From Micromonospora chokoriensis (GTDB lineage: Bacteria > Actinomycetota > Actinomycetes > Mycobacteriales > Micromonosporaceae): a stretch of DNA of 64,000 nucleotides. Both the position numbers and the translations under genes were made by a program. Below are positions 27,427-36,427 of the stretch, piece after piece. Position 1 is the first letter of the stretch; every line of letters starts with the position of its first letter. Location: positions 62,001 to 126,000 of the forward strand of contig NZ_JOAN01000001.1 of the NCBI RefSeq assembly GCF_000718555.1, written 5' to 3'. The notes below the pieces were generated by a model. The model searched no databases, was not told the DNA's origin, and saw only the letters and a list, made by a program, of their open reading frames with translations.

Positions 27427-29367
27427 TCAGTGGGTACGCGCTGGCGGTCGCCCGCCGAAGCCGCGCCGGTCGTCGCGCGGCCGGTCGTCACGGGGCCGGT
27501 CATCGCGCGGCCGGTCGTCCCGGACCCGGCTCTCCGGGCGGAAACCACCCCGAGTGTCCCGGTCGCCGAAGCGGCGCTCGCCGGTCGGTCGATCGCCCCG
27601 ACCATCCCGGTCACCGAACTGCGGCCGGTCGCCGAAGCGCCGCTCGCCCTGCGGCCGGTCGCCGTACCCCCGGGTGTCCCGATCGGCGTAACGCCGCTCG
27701 CCAGCCGGCCGGTCACCGTAACCCCGGTCGCCCTGCGGCCGATCGCTCTGCGGGCGGTCGCCGAAGCGGCGCTCGCCTTGCGGGCGGTCGCCGTACTGGC
27801 GGTCGCCCTGGGGGCGGTCGCTGTAGCGGCGCTCGCCGGTGGGTCGGTCGCTGTAGCGGCGCTCGCCTTGCGGGCGGTCGCCGTACTGGCGGTCGCCCTG
27901 GGGGCGGTCGCCGAAGCGGCGCTCGCCGGTGGGCCGGTCGCCGTAGCGGCGCTCGCCCTGCGGGCGGTCACCGAACCGGCGCGGGCCGCCGGAGCGGTCG
28001 CCGTAGCCCCGGGGCTCCGCCTCGATGCGGACCGGAACGCCACTGGGCTCGCGGGCACCGACCAGCTCGGCCAACACCGCGTCCCCGACCCGGACCCGGG
28101 TCTCGGCCGGCGCGACGCCGGCCTTCTCCATCATCGCCAGGGTGGTGCGGCGCTGCTTGGGCAGCACCAGCGTGGCAACCGCGCCCGACTCGCCGGCCCG
28201 GGCGGTACGCCCCGCGCGGTGCAGGTAGTCCTTGGGGTCCTTCGGCGGGTCGACATGCAGGACCAGGGTGACCCCGTCGACGTGGATGCCCCGGGCCGCC
28301 ACGTCGGTGGCGACCAGCACGTTCATCCGGCCCTCACGGAACTCGGCAAGCGTCTTGGTGCGCATCCGCTGGGTCTTGCCGCCGTGCAGCCCGCCGGCGC
28401 GTACGCCGACGGCTGCGAGTTGCTCGACCAGCCGGTCCACCCCGAGCTGGGTCCGGGCGAAGACCATGGTCCGGCCGTCCCGGGCGGCGATCGAGGCCGC
28501 CACCGGGAACTTCTCGTGCGGCGGGATCAACAGCATGTGGTGGTCCATGGTGGACACCGATGCGGTGGAAGGCGCCGTGGAGTGGGTGACCGGGTCGTTC
28601 ATGAACCGCTTGACCAGCGCGTCGACGTCACCGTCCAGAGTGGCCGAGAAGAGCAGCCGTTGACCGTTCGCGGGCGTCTTCGCCAGCAGGTCGGTCACCT
28701 CGGGCAGGAAGCCCATGTCGGCCATCTGGTCGGCCTCGTCGAGCACCGTGACCTCGACGTCGTCGAGCTGGCAGATGCCCCGCTCGATCAGGTCGCCGAG
28801 CCGGCCCGGGGTGGCCACGATGATCTCCACGCCGCGGCGCAGCGCGTCGATCTGACGGTCGTACGGAACACCGCCGACGGCGGTCTTGAGGAAGATGCCG
28901 ACGGCCTTGCCCAGCGGGACCAGGGCGTCGTTGACCTGCATGGCCAGCTCGCGGGTGGGAACCAGGATCAGGGCACGCGGACGCATCGGCCGGGCCCGGT
29001 TGCGGTTGGCCAGCCGGGCGATCACCGGCAGACCGAAGGCGAGCGTCTTGCCCGAACCGGTCTGCCCGCGGCCCAGCACATCGCGGCCGGCGAGCGCGTC
29101 CGGAACGGTGGCCCGCTGGATCTCGAACGGGCTGGTGATGCCCTGCTGCGCCAGCGCGCGGACCACAGGGTCGGGCAGCCCGAGGGAGGCGAAGCTGATC
29201 GGTTCGTCGGTCTCCGTCGGGGCGGGCTCGCCCGGCTGAGCGGCCGTCGCGGCCGGCGCCGTGCCGGCCTCGCTCGGAGCCGCGTCGAGCAGCTCCTGGG
29301 CGGTCTCGGTCGCCGGGACTGAGTTGAAAACGGACGTAACGGTGCTGGGGTCAGCAGAGGTGGTCAA
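27427..29367 (-). CDS. DEAD-box RNA helicase with repetitive Arg/Gly/Asp-rich tail
   Basis: About 646 residues. All helicase motifs are present: Q motif with FEIQ, GQTGSGKT, PTRELAM, DEADQM, SATLDGD, ATDVAARGIHVDG, HRAGRTAR. The final ~190 residues are a repeat tail built from YGDRPxGERR-type decamers and a run of DDRPR, expected to bind RNA unspecifically and possibly drive condensation. This resembles cold-shock/ribosome-assembly helicases. No ATG fits well; TTG 29367 (MTTSADPS) has AAAGG 6 nt upstream, while an ATG at 29454 would add an unlikely Arg-rich extension. The start is therefore an inference. Confidence 0.88.
   Translation of the reverse strand: MTTSADPSTVTSVFNSVPATETAQELLDAAPSEAGTAPAATAAQPGEPAPTETDEPISFASLGLPDPVVRALAQQGITSPFEIQRATVPDALAGRDVLGRGQTGSGKTLAFGLPVIARLANRNRARPMRPRALILVPTRELAMQVNDALVPLGKAVGIFLKTAVGGVPYDRQIDALRRGVEIIVATPGRLGDLIERGICQLDDVEVTVLDEADQMADMGFLPEVTDLLAKTPANGQRLLFSATLDGDVDALVKRFMNDPVTHSTAPSTASVSTMDHHMLLIPPHEKFPVAASIAARDGRTMVFARTQLGVDRLVEQLAAVGVRAGGLHGGKTQRMRTKTLAEFREGRMNVLVATDVAARGIHVDGVTLVLHVDPPKDPKDYLHRAGRTARAGESGAVATLVLPKQRRTTLAMMEKAGVAPAETRVRVGDAVLAELVGAREPSGVPVRIEAEPRGYGDRSGGPRRFGDRPQGERRYGDRPTGERRFGDRPQGDRQYGDRPQGERRYSDRPTGERRYSDRPQGDRQYGDRPQGERRFGDRPQSDRPQGDRGYGDRPAGERRYADRDTRGYGDRPQGERRFGDRPQFGDRDGRGDRPTGERRFGDRDTRGGFRPESRVRDDRPRDDRPRDDRPRDDRRGFGGRPPARTH
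27448..28010 (-). repeat. Coding repeats in the helicase tail
   Basis: About 30-bp units encode decapeptides of the form GDRPQGERRY/GDRPTGERRF, roughly fifteen imperfect copies, followed by four DDRPR units nearest the stop. Many units are almost identical at DNA level. Confidence 0.85.
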
Positions 29368-29564
29368 CAAAAACCTTTCGAGCGGGGCGCATCTTCGCGA
29401 TGGCCTGCCGCGGCTGTACCGCCGGATCGCCCGCAAGATCGCCCAGGGGCGCACACCACGCGCGCCGGGTCAGTGATCTCAGCCAGTGTACGGCGGTCTG
29501 GCCAACCCGCCAGTCGGTTGCCCACCGGTAGTGGGCGGACTCACCATCGCTGCCACTCGCTGGA

Positions 29565-30878
29565 TCACCCGTTGAGCACGCTGCCCACCAGACCGTCCAG
29601 GGCGTCGCCGGCCAGCAGGACGACCATGACGCTTATCGCTACCAGCAGCCCCAGAGCGGCGGCCAGAACGATCAGCACCCGGGCGTTACCGGACCGCTCG
29701 GTCGGCGTGTCCGCCCAGCCCTGGGCCAGGATGTGCCCGGTCAGCGAGCCGGAGGTCTCGACCGCGTTGGCGGGTATCGCGATCGTGGTGAAACCGGCAC
29801 CCTCGCCGTTGCCGTAGACAGTGCCGGCCAGGTCGGAGCCGCCGTCGGGCGGCCCACCACGGGTGCCGGTCGCGTCCCGTCCGGCCGGGCTACCCGATGG
29901 GCTGCCCGTCGGTGCGGTCATGCGGGAGTTTCCGGTGCTGTTGCTGGTCGACCGAGGAGCCACGGCGGTGGACGGTGGCCAACTCGGCAGCGCAGGCGCG
30001 GGCACCACCGGTGGTGCGGCGGCAGCATTCTCGGTCCATCCGCCGCTGGAAGTCGGGCGGTTCGCCCCGGCGGTGGACGGCCACCCGGCCGGCGGCGCGG
30101 AGACCGATGCGCTGGCCCGTACGCCGGGCGTGTCGATCATCGCCGGCGGCGGCGGAAACGGCGGGGCCGGCATCGGGCCGGGCGGGGCCGGCGGCGCGGG
30201 CACCGGCGGGCCGGGCGGCGGCAGCGGCGGGCTCGGCACGGGCGGCGACGGCGGGCCGGGGATGGGTGGCACCGGCGAGGGCGGTGGGATGGGCGGGCCC
30301 GGGACAGGCGGAACCGGGCCGGGCGGCGGCGTGGGTCGGGGGCCCGGCGTCGGCATCGGACCGGGCGGGTACGGACCTGGGGCCGGCGCGGGCTCCGGTT
30401 CCGGTGGCGACGGCTGGGTCGGCCCGGGTGGCGTGGGCTCCGGAGTCGGCGGCTTCGGCGGCGTCGGTGGCTGGGCCGGCTCCGGCTCGGAACCCGCCGG
30501 CGTGGCTCCGTAGACGGCGGGCGTGTTCCCCCGAGGGGCTGGGGTGCCCAGGGCGCCGGCCGTGCCCCGGCTGCTGCTGGGAACCGTGGCGCTGGCCCGC
30601 GCCGACGCGGCCGAGTCGTTCCGCTGCCCCGGCAACGACCCGTCGGCCGGGCTGGCCGAGCCGGTCGCCCGGTAGGTGGTTGCGGTGCCCGGAGCGCTGG
30701 CCGGCAGGTCACTGCGGAGCGCCCCGGCGGTCGCGACGCTGGCGCGTGCGCGTACCGGTGCGGCAGCCGCGTCGTCACCGGCGTCGCTGGCGGCCGGGCT
30801 GGCGGTGCCCGACCCGGGCGAGCTGGCCTGGTCGACCACCGGGTCGACAGTCTCCGCCGGATCTCTCTGCTCGGCCAT
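29565..30878 (-). CDS. Proline-rich protein with C-terminal membrane anchor
   Basis: 437 residues from ATG 30878 (GGAGGG upstream). The N-terminal ~150 residues are Ala/Ser-rich and disordered. Residues ~155-270 are almost pure Pro with Gly, Thr and Glu. The end has one hydrophobic helix (ARVLIVLAAALGLLVAISVM) and a short GSVLNG tail. There is no signal peptide, so the long part probably faces the cytoplasm with a tail anchor. It is next to a NlpC/P60 hydrolase gene on the same strand, suggesting a cell-envelope role. No family recognised. Confidence 0.7.
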   Translation of the reverse strand: MAEQRDPAETVDPVVDQASSPGSGTASPAASDAGDDAAAAPVRARASVATAGALRSDLPASAPGTATTYRATGSASPADGSLPGQRNDSAASARASATVPSSSRGTAGALGTPAPRGNTPAVYGATPAGSEPEPAQPPTPPKPPTPEPTPPGPTQPSPPEPEPAPAPGPYPPGPMPTPGPRPTPPPGPVPPVPGPPIPPPSPVPPIPGPPSPPVPSPPLPPPGPPVPAPPAPPGPMPAPPFPPPPAMIDTPGVRASASVSAPPAGWPSTAGANRPTSSGGWTENAAAAPPVVPAPALPSWPPSTAVAPRSTSNSTGNSRMTAPTGSPSGSPAGRDATGTRGGPPDGGSDLAGTVYGNGEGAGFTTIAIPANAVETSGSLTGHILAQGWADTPTERSGNARVLIVLAAALGLLVAISVMVVLLAGDALDGLVGSVLNG

Positions 30879-30992
30879 TTCCGCCCTCCGCGCCATGCTC
30901 GCACCCGGACCCGTGACGTCGGGTCGGATGTGCCTGGTTGTCACGGTGCCACAGATCTTCCCGAGCGGACAGCCGGAGCCGGTCGTGGCGGA

Positions 30993-32567
30993 TCAGCCCG
31001 TGGTGCTTGGACTGCCCGTCGCGCTGGCACCGCCCGTCACGCTCGTGCTGGCCTTCGGTGTGGTCGCCGGAGGCTCGCTGGTCGGCGCGATGGTCGGTGC
31101 CGAGGGCAGCGTCGTCGGCGTGTTGGTCGGGCTGCCCGACGGGCTCGACGTGGCGCTGCCGGTCGGCGTGGGCGTCGCGCCTCCGGTGGGCTTCGGGGTC
31201 GCGGAGCCGGTCGGCGTCGGGGTGAGCGTCGGCTTGCCGGTCGGCGAGGACGTCGGCGAGGACGTCGGCTTGGTGGTCGGCGTCGGCTTCGGGGTGGGCG
31301 TCGTGCTCGGCGGCGAGACGGGCGGGGGCGGGGGCGGGGCAGTCACGACCGGTGGCGCCGGCACCGCGCCGATCACGCGGGTGGCGGCGTACAGCCCGGA
31401 CCAGCGCACGACCGAGATCTTGACCACGTCGCCGGTGGTGGGCGACTGCACCATCTTGCCGTTGCCGATGTACATGGCGACGTGGTGGATCGTCGTCCAA
31501 CTGCTGCCGGAGGCGAAGAAGAGCAGGTCGCCGGGGAGCAGCGCGCTCTGCGGCACGGTCCGGCCGCGGGTGGCGGCGTACTGGTCCCGGGAGACCCGGG
31601 GCAGGTCGTAGTAGTCGGCGCCGGGGGACCGGTACGCCGCCCACATCAGACCGGAGCAGTCGAACTCGTCCGGCCCCTCCTCGGACCACACGTAGTCGTC
31701 GCCGAGCTGGGCGAGCGCGTACCGGACCGCGGCCAGCGCCCGGGGGTGCGCGGTCATGCCGCTGATGCTCTGGTTGTTGACGTAGCCGGCGCCGATCTGC
31801 TGCTCGGCGGCCTCCTGCTGGCGCTCGATCTCGATCAGCGCGGCGGCGTTGTCCCGGCGCAGCTTGAGCAGGCTCGCCTCGGCGGTGCGCAACGCGGCCT
31901 CGCCCGTGGTGAACTCCGTCTCGGCGGCGTCGAGCAGAACCTTTGCTTCGGCGTGCTTCTGGTACGCCTCCTGCTCACCGGCGCGAGCACGGGACAGCTC
32001 CCCGGCCACTCCGGCGGTGCCGCCGTCGACCTTCTCGCCCCGGCTGATCCGCTGGAGGCGGCTCAGCCCACGGATGTCCCGGGCGAGGTCGCCGGGTGGC
32101 AGCGCAGCGGCTTCCTTGACAGCCGAGGCGGCGGCCTCGTCGGCCGTCTGCTGGGCCCGGAGCAGAGCGTCCTGGGCGGTGGCCAGCGCCTTGCCGGCCG
32201 CGTCGAGCCGCGCCTGCGCGTCGACGCGTTTCTGCCGGCTCAGCAGCAACGCCTCGCCGAGCGCACCGACCTGAGTCTCGCCAGCGGAGATCGCGGTGGC
32301 CAGTGGGCCGTTGCCGATGTTGACCACCGGCGGCACGGGCACCCCGGAGACCGGTGGGCCACCGGGCAGCTGGACCGCGGTGATGGCCGGTGGGCGCGCG
32401 CCGGTGTCCGGCACGGTGGTCGGCACGCCGGGCTCCGCGTACACCGGGGTGGCCAGCACGGCTGCGGCGATCGCGCCGAGCAGGGCGGCCCAGAGCTTCG
32501 GACGCAGCACCGGCGAGATCACCGGGCTCCGTCGTCGCTGCCGTCGCCCGCGCCCGCTGTAGACCAT
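30993..32567 (-). CDS. NlpC/P60 cell-wall endopeptidase with coiled coil and Pro/Thr-rich tail
   Basis: 524 residues. A basic N terminus and membrane-type signal (KLWAALLGAIAAAVLATPVYA) are followed by a long coiled coil (about 90-260), the NlpC/P60 domain (about 275-385) with catalytic C304 in DCSGLMW and H362 in HVAMYIG, and a tail of ~125 residues rich in Pro, Thr and Ser (TPTPKPTPTTKPT-type). The layout matches RipA/RipC-type peptidoglycan hydrolases that cut D-Glu-mDAP bonds during division; the coiled coil usually inhibits or recruits. GGGGAG precedes ATG 32567. Confidence 0.9.
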   Translation of the reverse strand: MVYSGRGRRQRRRSPVISPVLRPKLWAALLGAIAAAVLATPVYAEPGVPTTVPDTGARPPAITAVQLPGGPPVSGVPVPPVVNIGNGPLATAISAGETQVGALGEALLLSRQKRVDAQARLDAAGKALATAQDALLRAQQTADEAAASAVKEAAALPPGDLARDIRGLSRLQRISRGEKVDGGTAGVAGELSRARAGEQEAYQKHAEAKVLLDAAETEFTTGEAALRTAEASLLKLRRDNAAALIEIERQQEAAEQQIGAGYVNNQSISGMTAHPRALAAVRYALAQLGDDYVWSEEGPDEFDCSGLMWAAYRSPGADYYDLPRVSRDQYAATRGRTVPQSALLPGDLLFFASGSSWTTIHHVAMYIGNGKMVQSPTTGDVVKISVVRWSGLYAATRVIGAVPAPPVVTAPPPPPPVSPPSTTPTPKPTPTTKPTSSPTSSPTGKPTLTPTPTGSATPKPTGGATPTPTGSATSSPSGSPTNTPTTLPSAPTIAPTSEPPATTPKASTSVTGGASATGSPSTTG

Positions 32568-32806
32568 GCCGCTCCCCGTCCGACTGCTCGTCGCCGCGCT
32601 CGGTGGGCGCGACCGCCGGGACGGTACCAGTGTGTGTGTTCCGCCCCATCTTGTTACTACCGCACCTCGCCACTCATGTCGATGCGTTGCCGGGTTACGG
32701 GAGGCTGAGAGTTCGGTGAAGTGAGTCGCTGCCGGCGACCGTGCCGCCGGGCCCGTCAGCCCCGCGACGTACGCTCGATCAGGACCGCAGGTGGAAGGGA
32801 CGTGCC

Positions 32807-33976
32807 ATGGACGCCGGACTCAAGCGTGAGCTCGAAGCGAAGGTGTACGCCGGTGAGCGGCTGACCCGGGAGGACGGGGTCGCCCTCTACGACAGCGACG
32901 ACCTGACCTGGTTGGGGCGGCTGGCGCACCACAAGCGCACCGAGTTGAACGGCGAGCGGGTGATGTTCAACGTCAACCGGCACCTCAACCTGACAAACGT
33001 CTGCTCGGCCTCCTGTGCGTACTGCTCGTTCCAGCGCAAGCCGGGCGAGAAGGACGCGTACACGATGCGCATCGACGAGGCGGTCCGCAAGGCCAAGGAG
33101 ATGGAGGATGAGCAGCTCACCGAGTTGCACATCGTCAACGGCCTGCACCCCACGCTGCCCTGGCGTTACTACCCCAAGGTGCTGCGCGAGCTGAAGGCGG
33201 CGCTGCCGAACGTCAAGCTCAAGTGCTTCACCGCGACCGAGGTGCAGTGGTTCGAGAAGATCAGCGGTCTGAGCGCCGACGAGATCCTCGACGAGCTGAT
33301 GGACGCCGGCCTGGAGTCGCTGACCGGCGGTGGCGCGGAGATCTTCGACTGGGAGGTCCGGCAGCACATCGTCGACCACGCCTGCCACTGGGAAGACTGG
33401 TCACGCATCCACGCCCTGGCACACAGCAAGGGCATGAAGACCCCGGCGACCATGCTGTACGGCCACATCGAGGAGCCCCGGCACCGCGTCGACCACGTGC
33501 TGCGGCTGCGCGAGTTGCAGGACGAGACTGGCGGCTTCGCGGTCTTCATCCCGCTGCGCTACCAGCACGACTTCGTCGACTCGGCGGACGGCAAGATCCG
33601 TAACCGGATTCAGGCGCGCACCACGATGGCCTCGCCGGCCGAGTCGCTGAAGACGTTCGCCGTCTCCCGGCTGCTCTTCGACAACGTGCCGCACGTCAAG
33701 AACTTCTGGGTGATGCACGGGCTGTCGGTGGCCCAGCTGTCGCTGAACTTCGGCGTGGACGACCTGGACGGCTCCGTCGTCGAATACAAGATCACGCACG
33801 ACGCCGACTCGTACGGCACCCCGAACACCATGCACCGCGACGACCTGCTGAACCTGATCTGGGACGCCGGCTTCCAGCCGGTCGAGCGGGACACCCGCTA
33901 CAACGTGGTCCGGGAGTACGACAAGGCCCCGTCGCTGGCGCAGCGGCGCGCCGAGCCGCAGCAGGTCTGGGCCTGA
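32807..33976 (+). CDS. mqnE: Aminofutalosine synthase (radical SAM)
   Basis: 389 residues from ATG 32807 with GGAAGGGA upstream. The radical-SAM cluster motif is CSASCAYC (C66, C70, C73); NVNRHLNLTNVC before it and LTGGGAEIFDWEVR after it are typical of MqnE rather than MqnC. It joins 3-[(1-carboxyvinyl)oxy]benzoate, the product of MqnA, to SAM to make 6-amino-6-deoxyfutalosine. MqnA is at 48341-49192 and MqnC at 57004-58194. Confidence 0.95.
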   Translation: MDAGLKRELEAKVYAGERLTREDGVALYDSDDLTWLGRLAHHKRTELNGERVMFNVNRHLNLTNVCSASCAYCSFQRKPGEKDAYTMRIDEAVRKAKEMEDEQLTELHIVNGLHPTLPWRYYPKVLRELKAALPNVKLKCFTATEVQWFEKISGLSADEILDELMDAGLESLTGGGAEIFDWEVRQHIVDHACHWEDWSRIHALAHSKGMKTPATMLYGHIEEPRHRVDHVLRLRELQDETGGFAVFIPLRYQHDFVDSADGKIRNRIQARTTMASPAESLKTFAVSRLLFDNVPHVKNFWVMHGLSVAQLSLNFGVDDLDGSVVEYKITHDADSYGTPNTMHRDDLLNLIWDAGFQPVERDTRYNVVREYDKAPSLAQRRAEPQQVWA

Positions 33977-33985
33977 GCCACCACG

Positions 33986-33991
33986 TACCCT
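33986..33991 (+). promoter_or_regulatory. -10 hexamer for the small membrane gene (leaderless)
   Basis: TACCCT, 8 nt before ATG 34000; no ribosome site. Confidence 0.4.
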
Positions 33992-33999
33992 CGCAGTCG

Positions 34000-34437
34000 A
34001 TGACCGAGCAACGAGGACCTGAGCAGCAGGGCGGGTTTCCCCGCCGGGACGCCGAAGGGCGCATCCGCACCCTGGGCGATCTGCTCGGGGTGTGTCTGGC
34101 TGGCCTGGTCATCGGTGTGCTCGCGTTGGTGCTGTTCGACTGGGCGTTCGCCTCGATCGGGGCCGGTGACTTCGGGCACACCAACGGCTGGCTGGCGGTG
34201 ATCCTGCCGGCGTGGCTGTTCTGGGACGACTTCCGGGCCTGGGAGTTCGGGGCGGCCCGGGTGGTGGCCGCGGTGGTCGCCGCTGCCGTCGGGGTGTTCG
34301 TGGGGCTGCTGATCGCAGGTCTGGGCGCGGGGTTGCCGCCGCTGCTCTCCGGCGCGCTGGCGGCTGGGGCGTTCACGGTGGCGTACGCGGCCCTCTGGTT
34401 CCCGGGCGTCCGCTGGCTGGCCCGCCGGACCGGCTGA
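34000..34437 (+). CDS. Small membrane protein of unknown function
   Basis: 145 residues with four hydrophobic segments (VCLAGLVIGVLALVLFDWAF; WLAVILPAWLFW; AARVVAAVVAAAVGVFVGLL; ALAAGAFTVAYAALWF) after a charged, soluble start. It lies 23 nt after mqnE and before another small membrane gene; a link to quinone synthesis is only positional. No family recognised. Confidence 0.75.
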   Translation: MTEQRGPEQQGGFPRRDAEGRIRTLGDLLGVCLAGLVIGVLALVLFDWAFASIGAGDFGHTNGWLAVILPAWLFWDDFRAWEFGAARVVAAVVAAAVGVFVGLLIAGLGAGLPPLLSGALAAGAFTVAYAALWFPGVRWLARRTG

Positions 34438-34510
34438 CCGCGACCGCCCGCCGGGCGGCTCGACCCTCCCGCCGACGGTGGCGGGCGACGGAGAGAACGG
34501 AGTGGTGCAG

Positions 34511-34801
34511 GTGAGCGCCGCGCTCAAGTACACGCTGGGCCGGATCGGGCTGTTCGTCGCCGTGCTGGGCGGCCTCTGGCTGATCGACATGAACGTGTTC
34601 CTGAAGCTGATGCTGGCGTTGGTGTTCTCCGCCGCGCTCTCCTTCTTCCTGCTGCGCGGTTGGCGGGACGAGATGGCCGGCGAGATCGCCGAAGCATCCG
34701 AGCGCCGCCGCACCGAAAAGGAGCGCCTCCGCTCCGCCCTAGCCGGCGAAGACCAACCCACCCCCGAACCCCCCACCCAGGCCCCCGACTCCCAGCGTTG
34801 A
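34511..34801 (+). CDS. DUF4229-like small membrane protein
   Basis: 96 residues from GTG 34511, with GGAG 8 nt upstream; GTGs at 34502 and 34505 are alternatives. Two membrane helices (IGLFVAVLGGLWLI; LMLALVFSAALSFFLL) are followed by a charged helical tail RDEMAGEIAEASERRRTEK. This matches the DUF4229 pattern often found by mqnE/menaquinone genes in actinomycetes. The last 20 codons turn C-rich with a CTA codon, and the stop codon lies inside the following perfect hairpin. Confidence 0.8.
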   Translation: MSAALKYTLGRIGLFVAVLGGLWLIDMNVFLKLMLALVFSAALSFFLLRGWRDEMAGEIAEASERRRTEKERLRSALAGEDQPTPEPPTQAPDSQR

Positions 34802-34858
34802 TCAAGAGGTTTGCGTCACCAGGACGGCTTCCGGTGACGCAAACCTCTTGATCAACGC
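34795..34858. terminator. Perfect 26-bp-arm hairpin, bidirectional terminator
   Basis: The arms at 34795-34820 and 34833-34858 are exact reverse complements over 26 bp, with a 12-nt loop. The left arm starts GCGTTGATCAAGAGG, and the TGA of the DUF4229-like gene (34799-34801) is within it. The gene on the other strand ends at 34880. Confidence 0.85.
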
Positions 34859-34879
34859 GTATGTGGTCGGCCGGGTGGG

Positions 34880-36217
34880 TTACCAGTTGGTGGAGCCGGG
34901 GACCTTGGGCCAGGGGGTTGAGGTGGGCTTGATCAGGTAGGCGATGCCGCCGGAGCCGCCCGAGACGCCGCCGCTGGCGTTGGTGCGCTTGGTCCGCAGC
35001 CAGATCTGCTCGAACTGCGCACGCTTGTAGACGTTGCGCACCACGTCGTTGCTGGACGAGGCGGGGTCGTTGACGATCACGTCGCCGTCGGCGGTGAAAC
35101 CGACCACCACGAAGAGGTGCCCGGAGGTGCCGTAGTTCGCCCCGTCCAGTTCACTGGCGAGAAAGGACTGGCTGGTCACGACGGGGATGCCGGCGGCGAT
35201 GAAACGCTCCAGCTCGTCCAGCGAGTGCAGCCGGGTCACCCGACCCTCCAGGCCGGGGAAGCTGGCCGCGTACGCGGTGTTGAACGGCCAGTTGCCGGCG
35301 CCGTCGTACGCGTAGTCGAAGGTCATCCGCGCGGCATGGTTGACGGTCGGGTCGGGGTAGGTCGGGTCCACCCAGGAGGTGTCGGCCGCCGAGGGCTTGC
35401 GACCCCAGTACTCGAGCACCATCTCCGTCGAGGTGGGCGAGCACCACGCCTCGCCGCCGCCGTCGTACTCGGGGTAGTGCCCGGCGTGCACGTTCTGCGA
35501 GTAGCGCGGCACCGGCAGCTCCCGGCCCCAGGCGATGTGCCCGGCGCTCGGCGCCACGGTGAACCGGTCCGGCACGGTGGAGCTCATGGCCCCCAACATT
35601 CGGACCACCGGCGCGGCGCTCTGCCCGGGTGCGCGGTAGAGGGTGAGCTTGAGCTGGTACGACCGCAGCAGCACCCCGGCGGTGGCGTCGTCGATGCTGA
35701 AGGTGTCGGTCCAGATCGAGGACCAGGGGTCGCCCTGCCCGTCGACGCTTGTCCGCAAGATGTCCGTGTCGCCGGACGCCCAGCGACCCAGCACGTACCA
35801 CGGGGTCTGGTCGCCGCTTGTGTAGTTGCCCTGCATCTCCACCTGGATCCAGGTGCCGGCGGGGGTCTCCGCGTTCCAGGAGGCGATCAGCTCGGTGGCG
35901 TCGAACCCGATCTGGGTCACCGGTGAGGTCCAGGTGCCGTACTCCCAGGTGCGGGTGGCGCCGGTGTGCGGGTCCGCGTACTCGATGGTGCCGGCCGGGC
36001 GGGCCAGGGTGACGCCCGCTCGGGCGCCGGGCACGACGCGGGTGCCGGCCCGGCTGCCCCGGTGCCAGTCGGCGGGCCCGGACCAGTCCTGGAAGGTGAT
36101 CTGTTCGTCGTGGGCGGTGGCGGGCGGGTGGGCCGCCATCGCGGGCACGGCGGTGGCGAGCAGGGTGAGCGTGGTGACGCCGGCGAGGGTGGCCGCGCTC
36201 AGGCGGGATCTGGCCAT
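34880..36217 (-). CDS. Secreted C39-like cysteine peptidase
   Basis: 445 residues. Signal peptide with cleavage near AMA-AHPP. After an N-terminal beta-rich half, a papain-like C39_2 domain occupies about residues 240-430: EAWCSPTSTEMVLEYWG carries the nucleophile cysteine, GTSGHLFVVVGFT the histidine and VIVNDPAS the aspartate. It should act outside the cell on peptides or cross-bridges. GGAG precedes ATG 36217. It is divergent from another secreted peptidase at 36428, with ~210 AT-richer bases between them that probably hold both promoters. Confidence 0.85.
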   Translation of the reverse strand: MARSRLSAATLAGVTTLTLLATAVPAMAAHPPATAHDEQITFQDWSGPADWHRGSRAGTRVVPGARAGVTLARPAGTIEYADPHTGATRTWEYGTWTSPVTQIGFDATELIASWNAETPAGTWIQVEMQGNYTSGDQTPWYVLGRWASGDTDILRTSVDGQGDPWSSIWTDTFSIDDATAGVLLRSYQLKLTLYRAPGQSAAPVVRMLGAMSSTVPDRFTVAPSAGHIAWGRELPVPRYSQNVHAGHYPEYDGGGEAWCSPTSTEMVLEYWGRKPSAADTSWVDPTYPDPTVNHAARMTFDYAYDGAGNWPFNTAYAASFPGLEGRVTRLHSLDELERFIAAGIPVVTSQSFLASELDGANYGTSGHLFVVVGFTADGDVIVNDPASSSNDVVRNVYKRAQFEQIWLRTKRTNASGGVSGGSGGIAYLIKPTSTPWPKVPGSTNW

Positions 36218-36427
36218 GGGTGCTCCGCGGTGTCGAGGGGGCATCGTCGCTGGCCAGTTTTCCGCTTGGAGAGAAGTTTCGCCAGATGTTGATGAGTGGA
36301 AAATCATTGCCGCCGTGATGATCCGCCTGGGATGCATAAGGCAGCGAGCAATATTGATATGACCATGTGACAGGTGGTGAAGTGTCCTTCATCGAGCGGG
36401 ATCTCCCGCCCATCGAGGAGGTAGTCC

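Noticed and set aside
27373..29322. 649-codon plus-strand frame over the DEAD-box helicase
   Set aside because: Mirror of the repetitive helicase gene; all helicase motifs are on the other strand.
29733..32708. Very long plus-strand open frame opposite the Pro-rich and NlpC/P60 genes
   Set aside because: It is the antisense shadow of two minus-strand genes with clear domains and signal peptide; its translation is Arg/Gly-rich with no motif.
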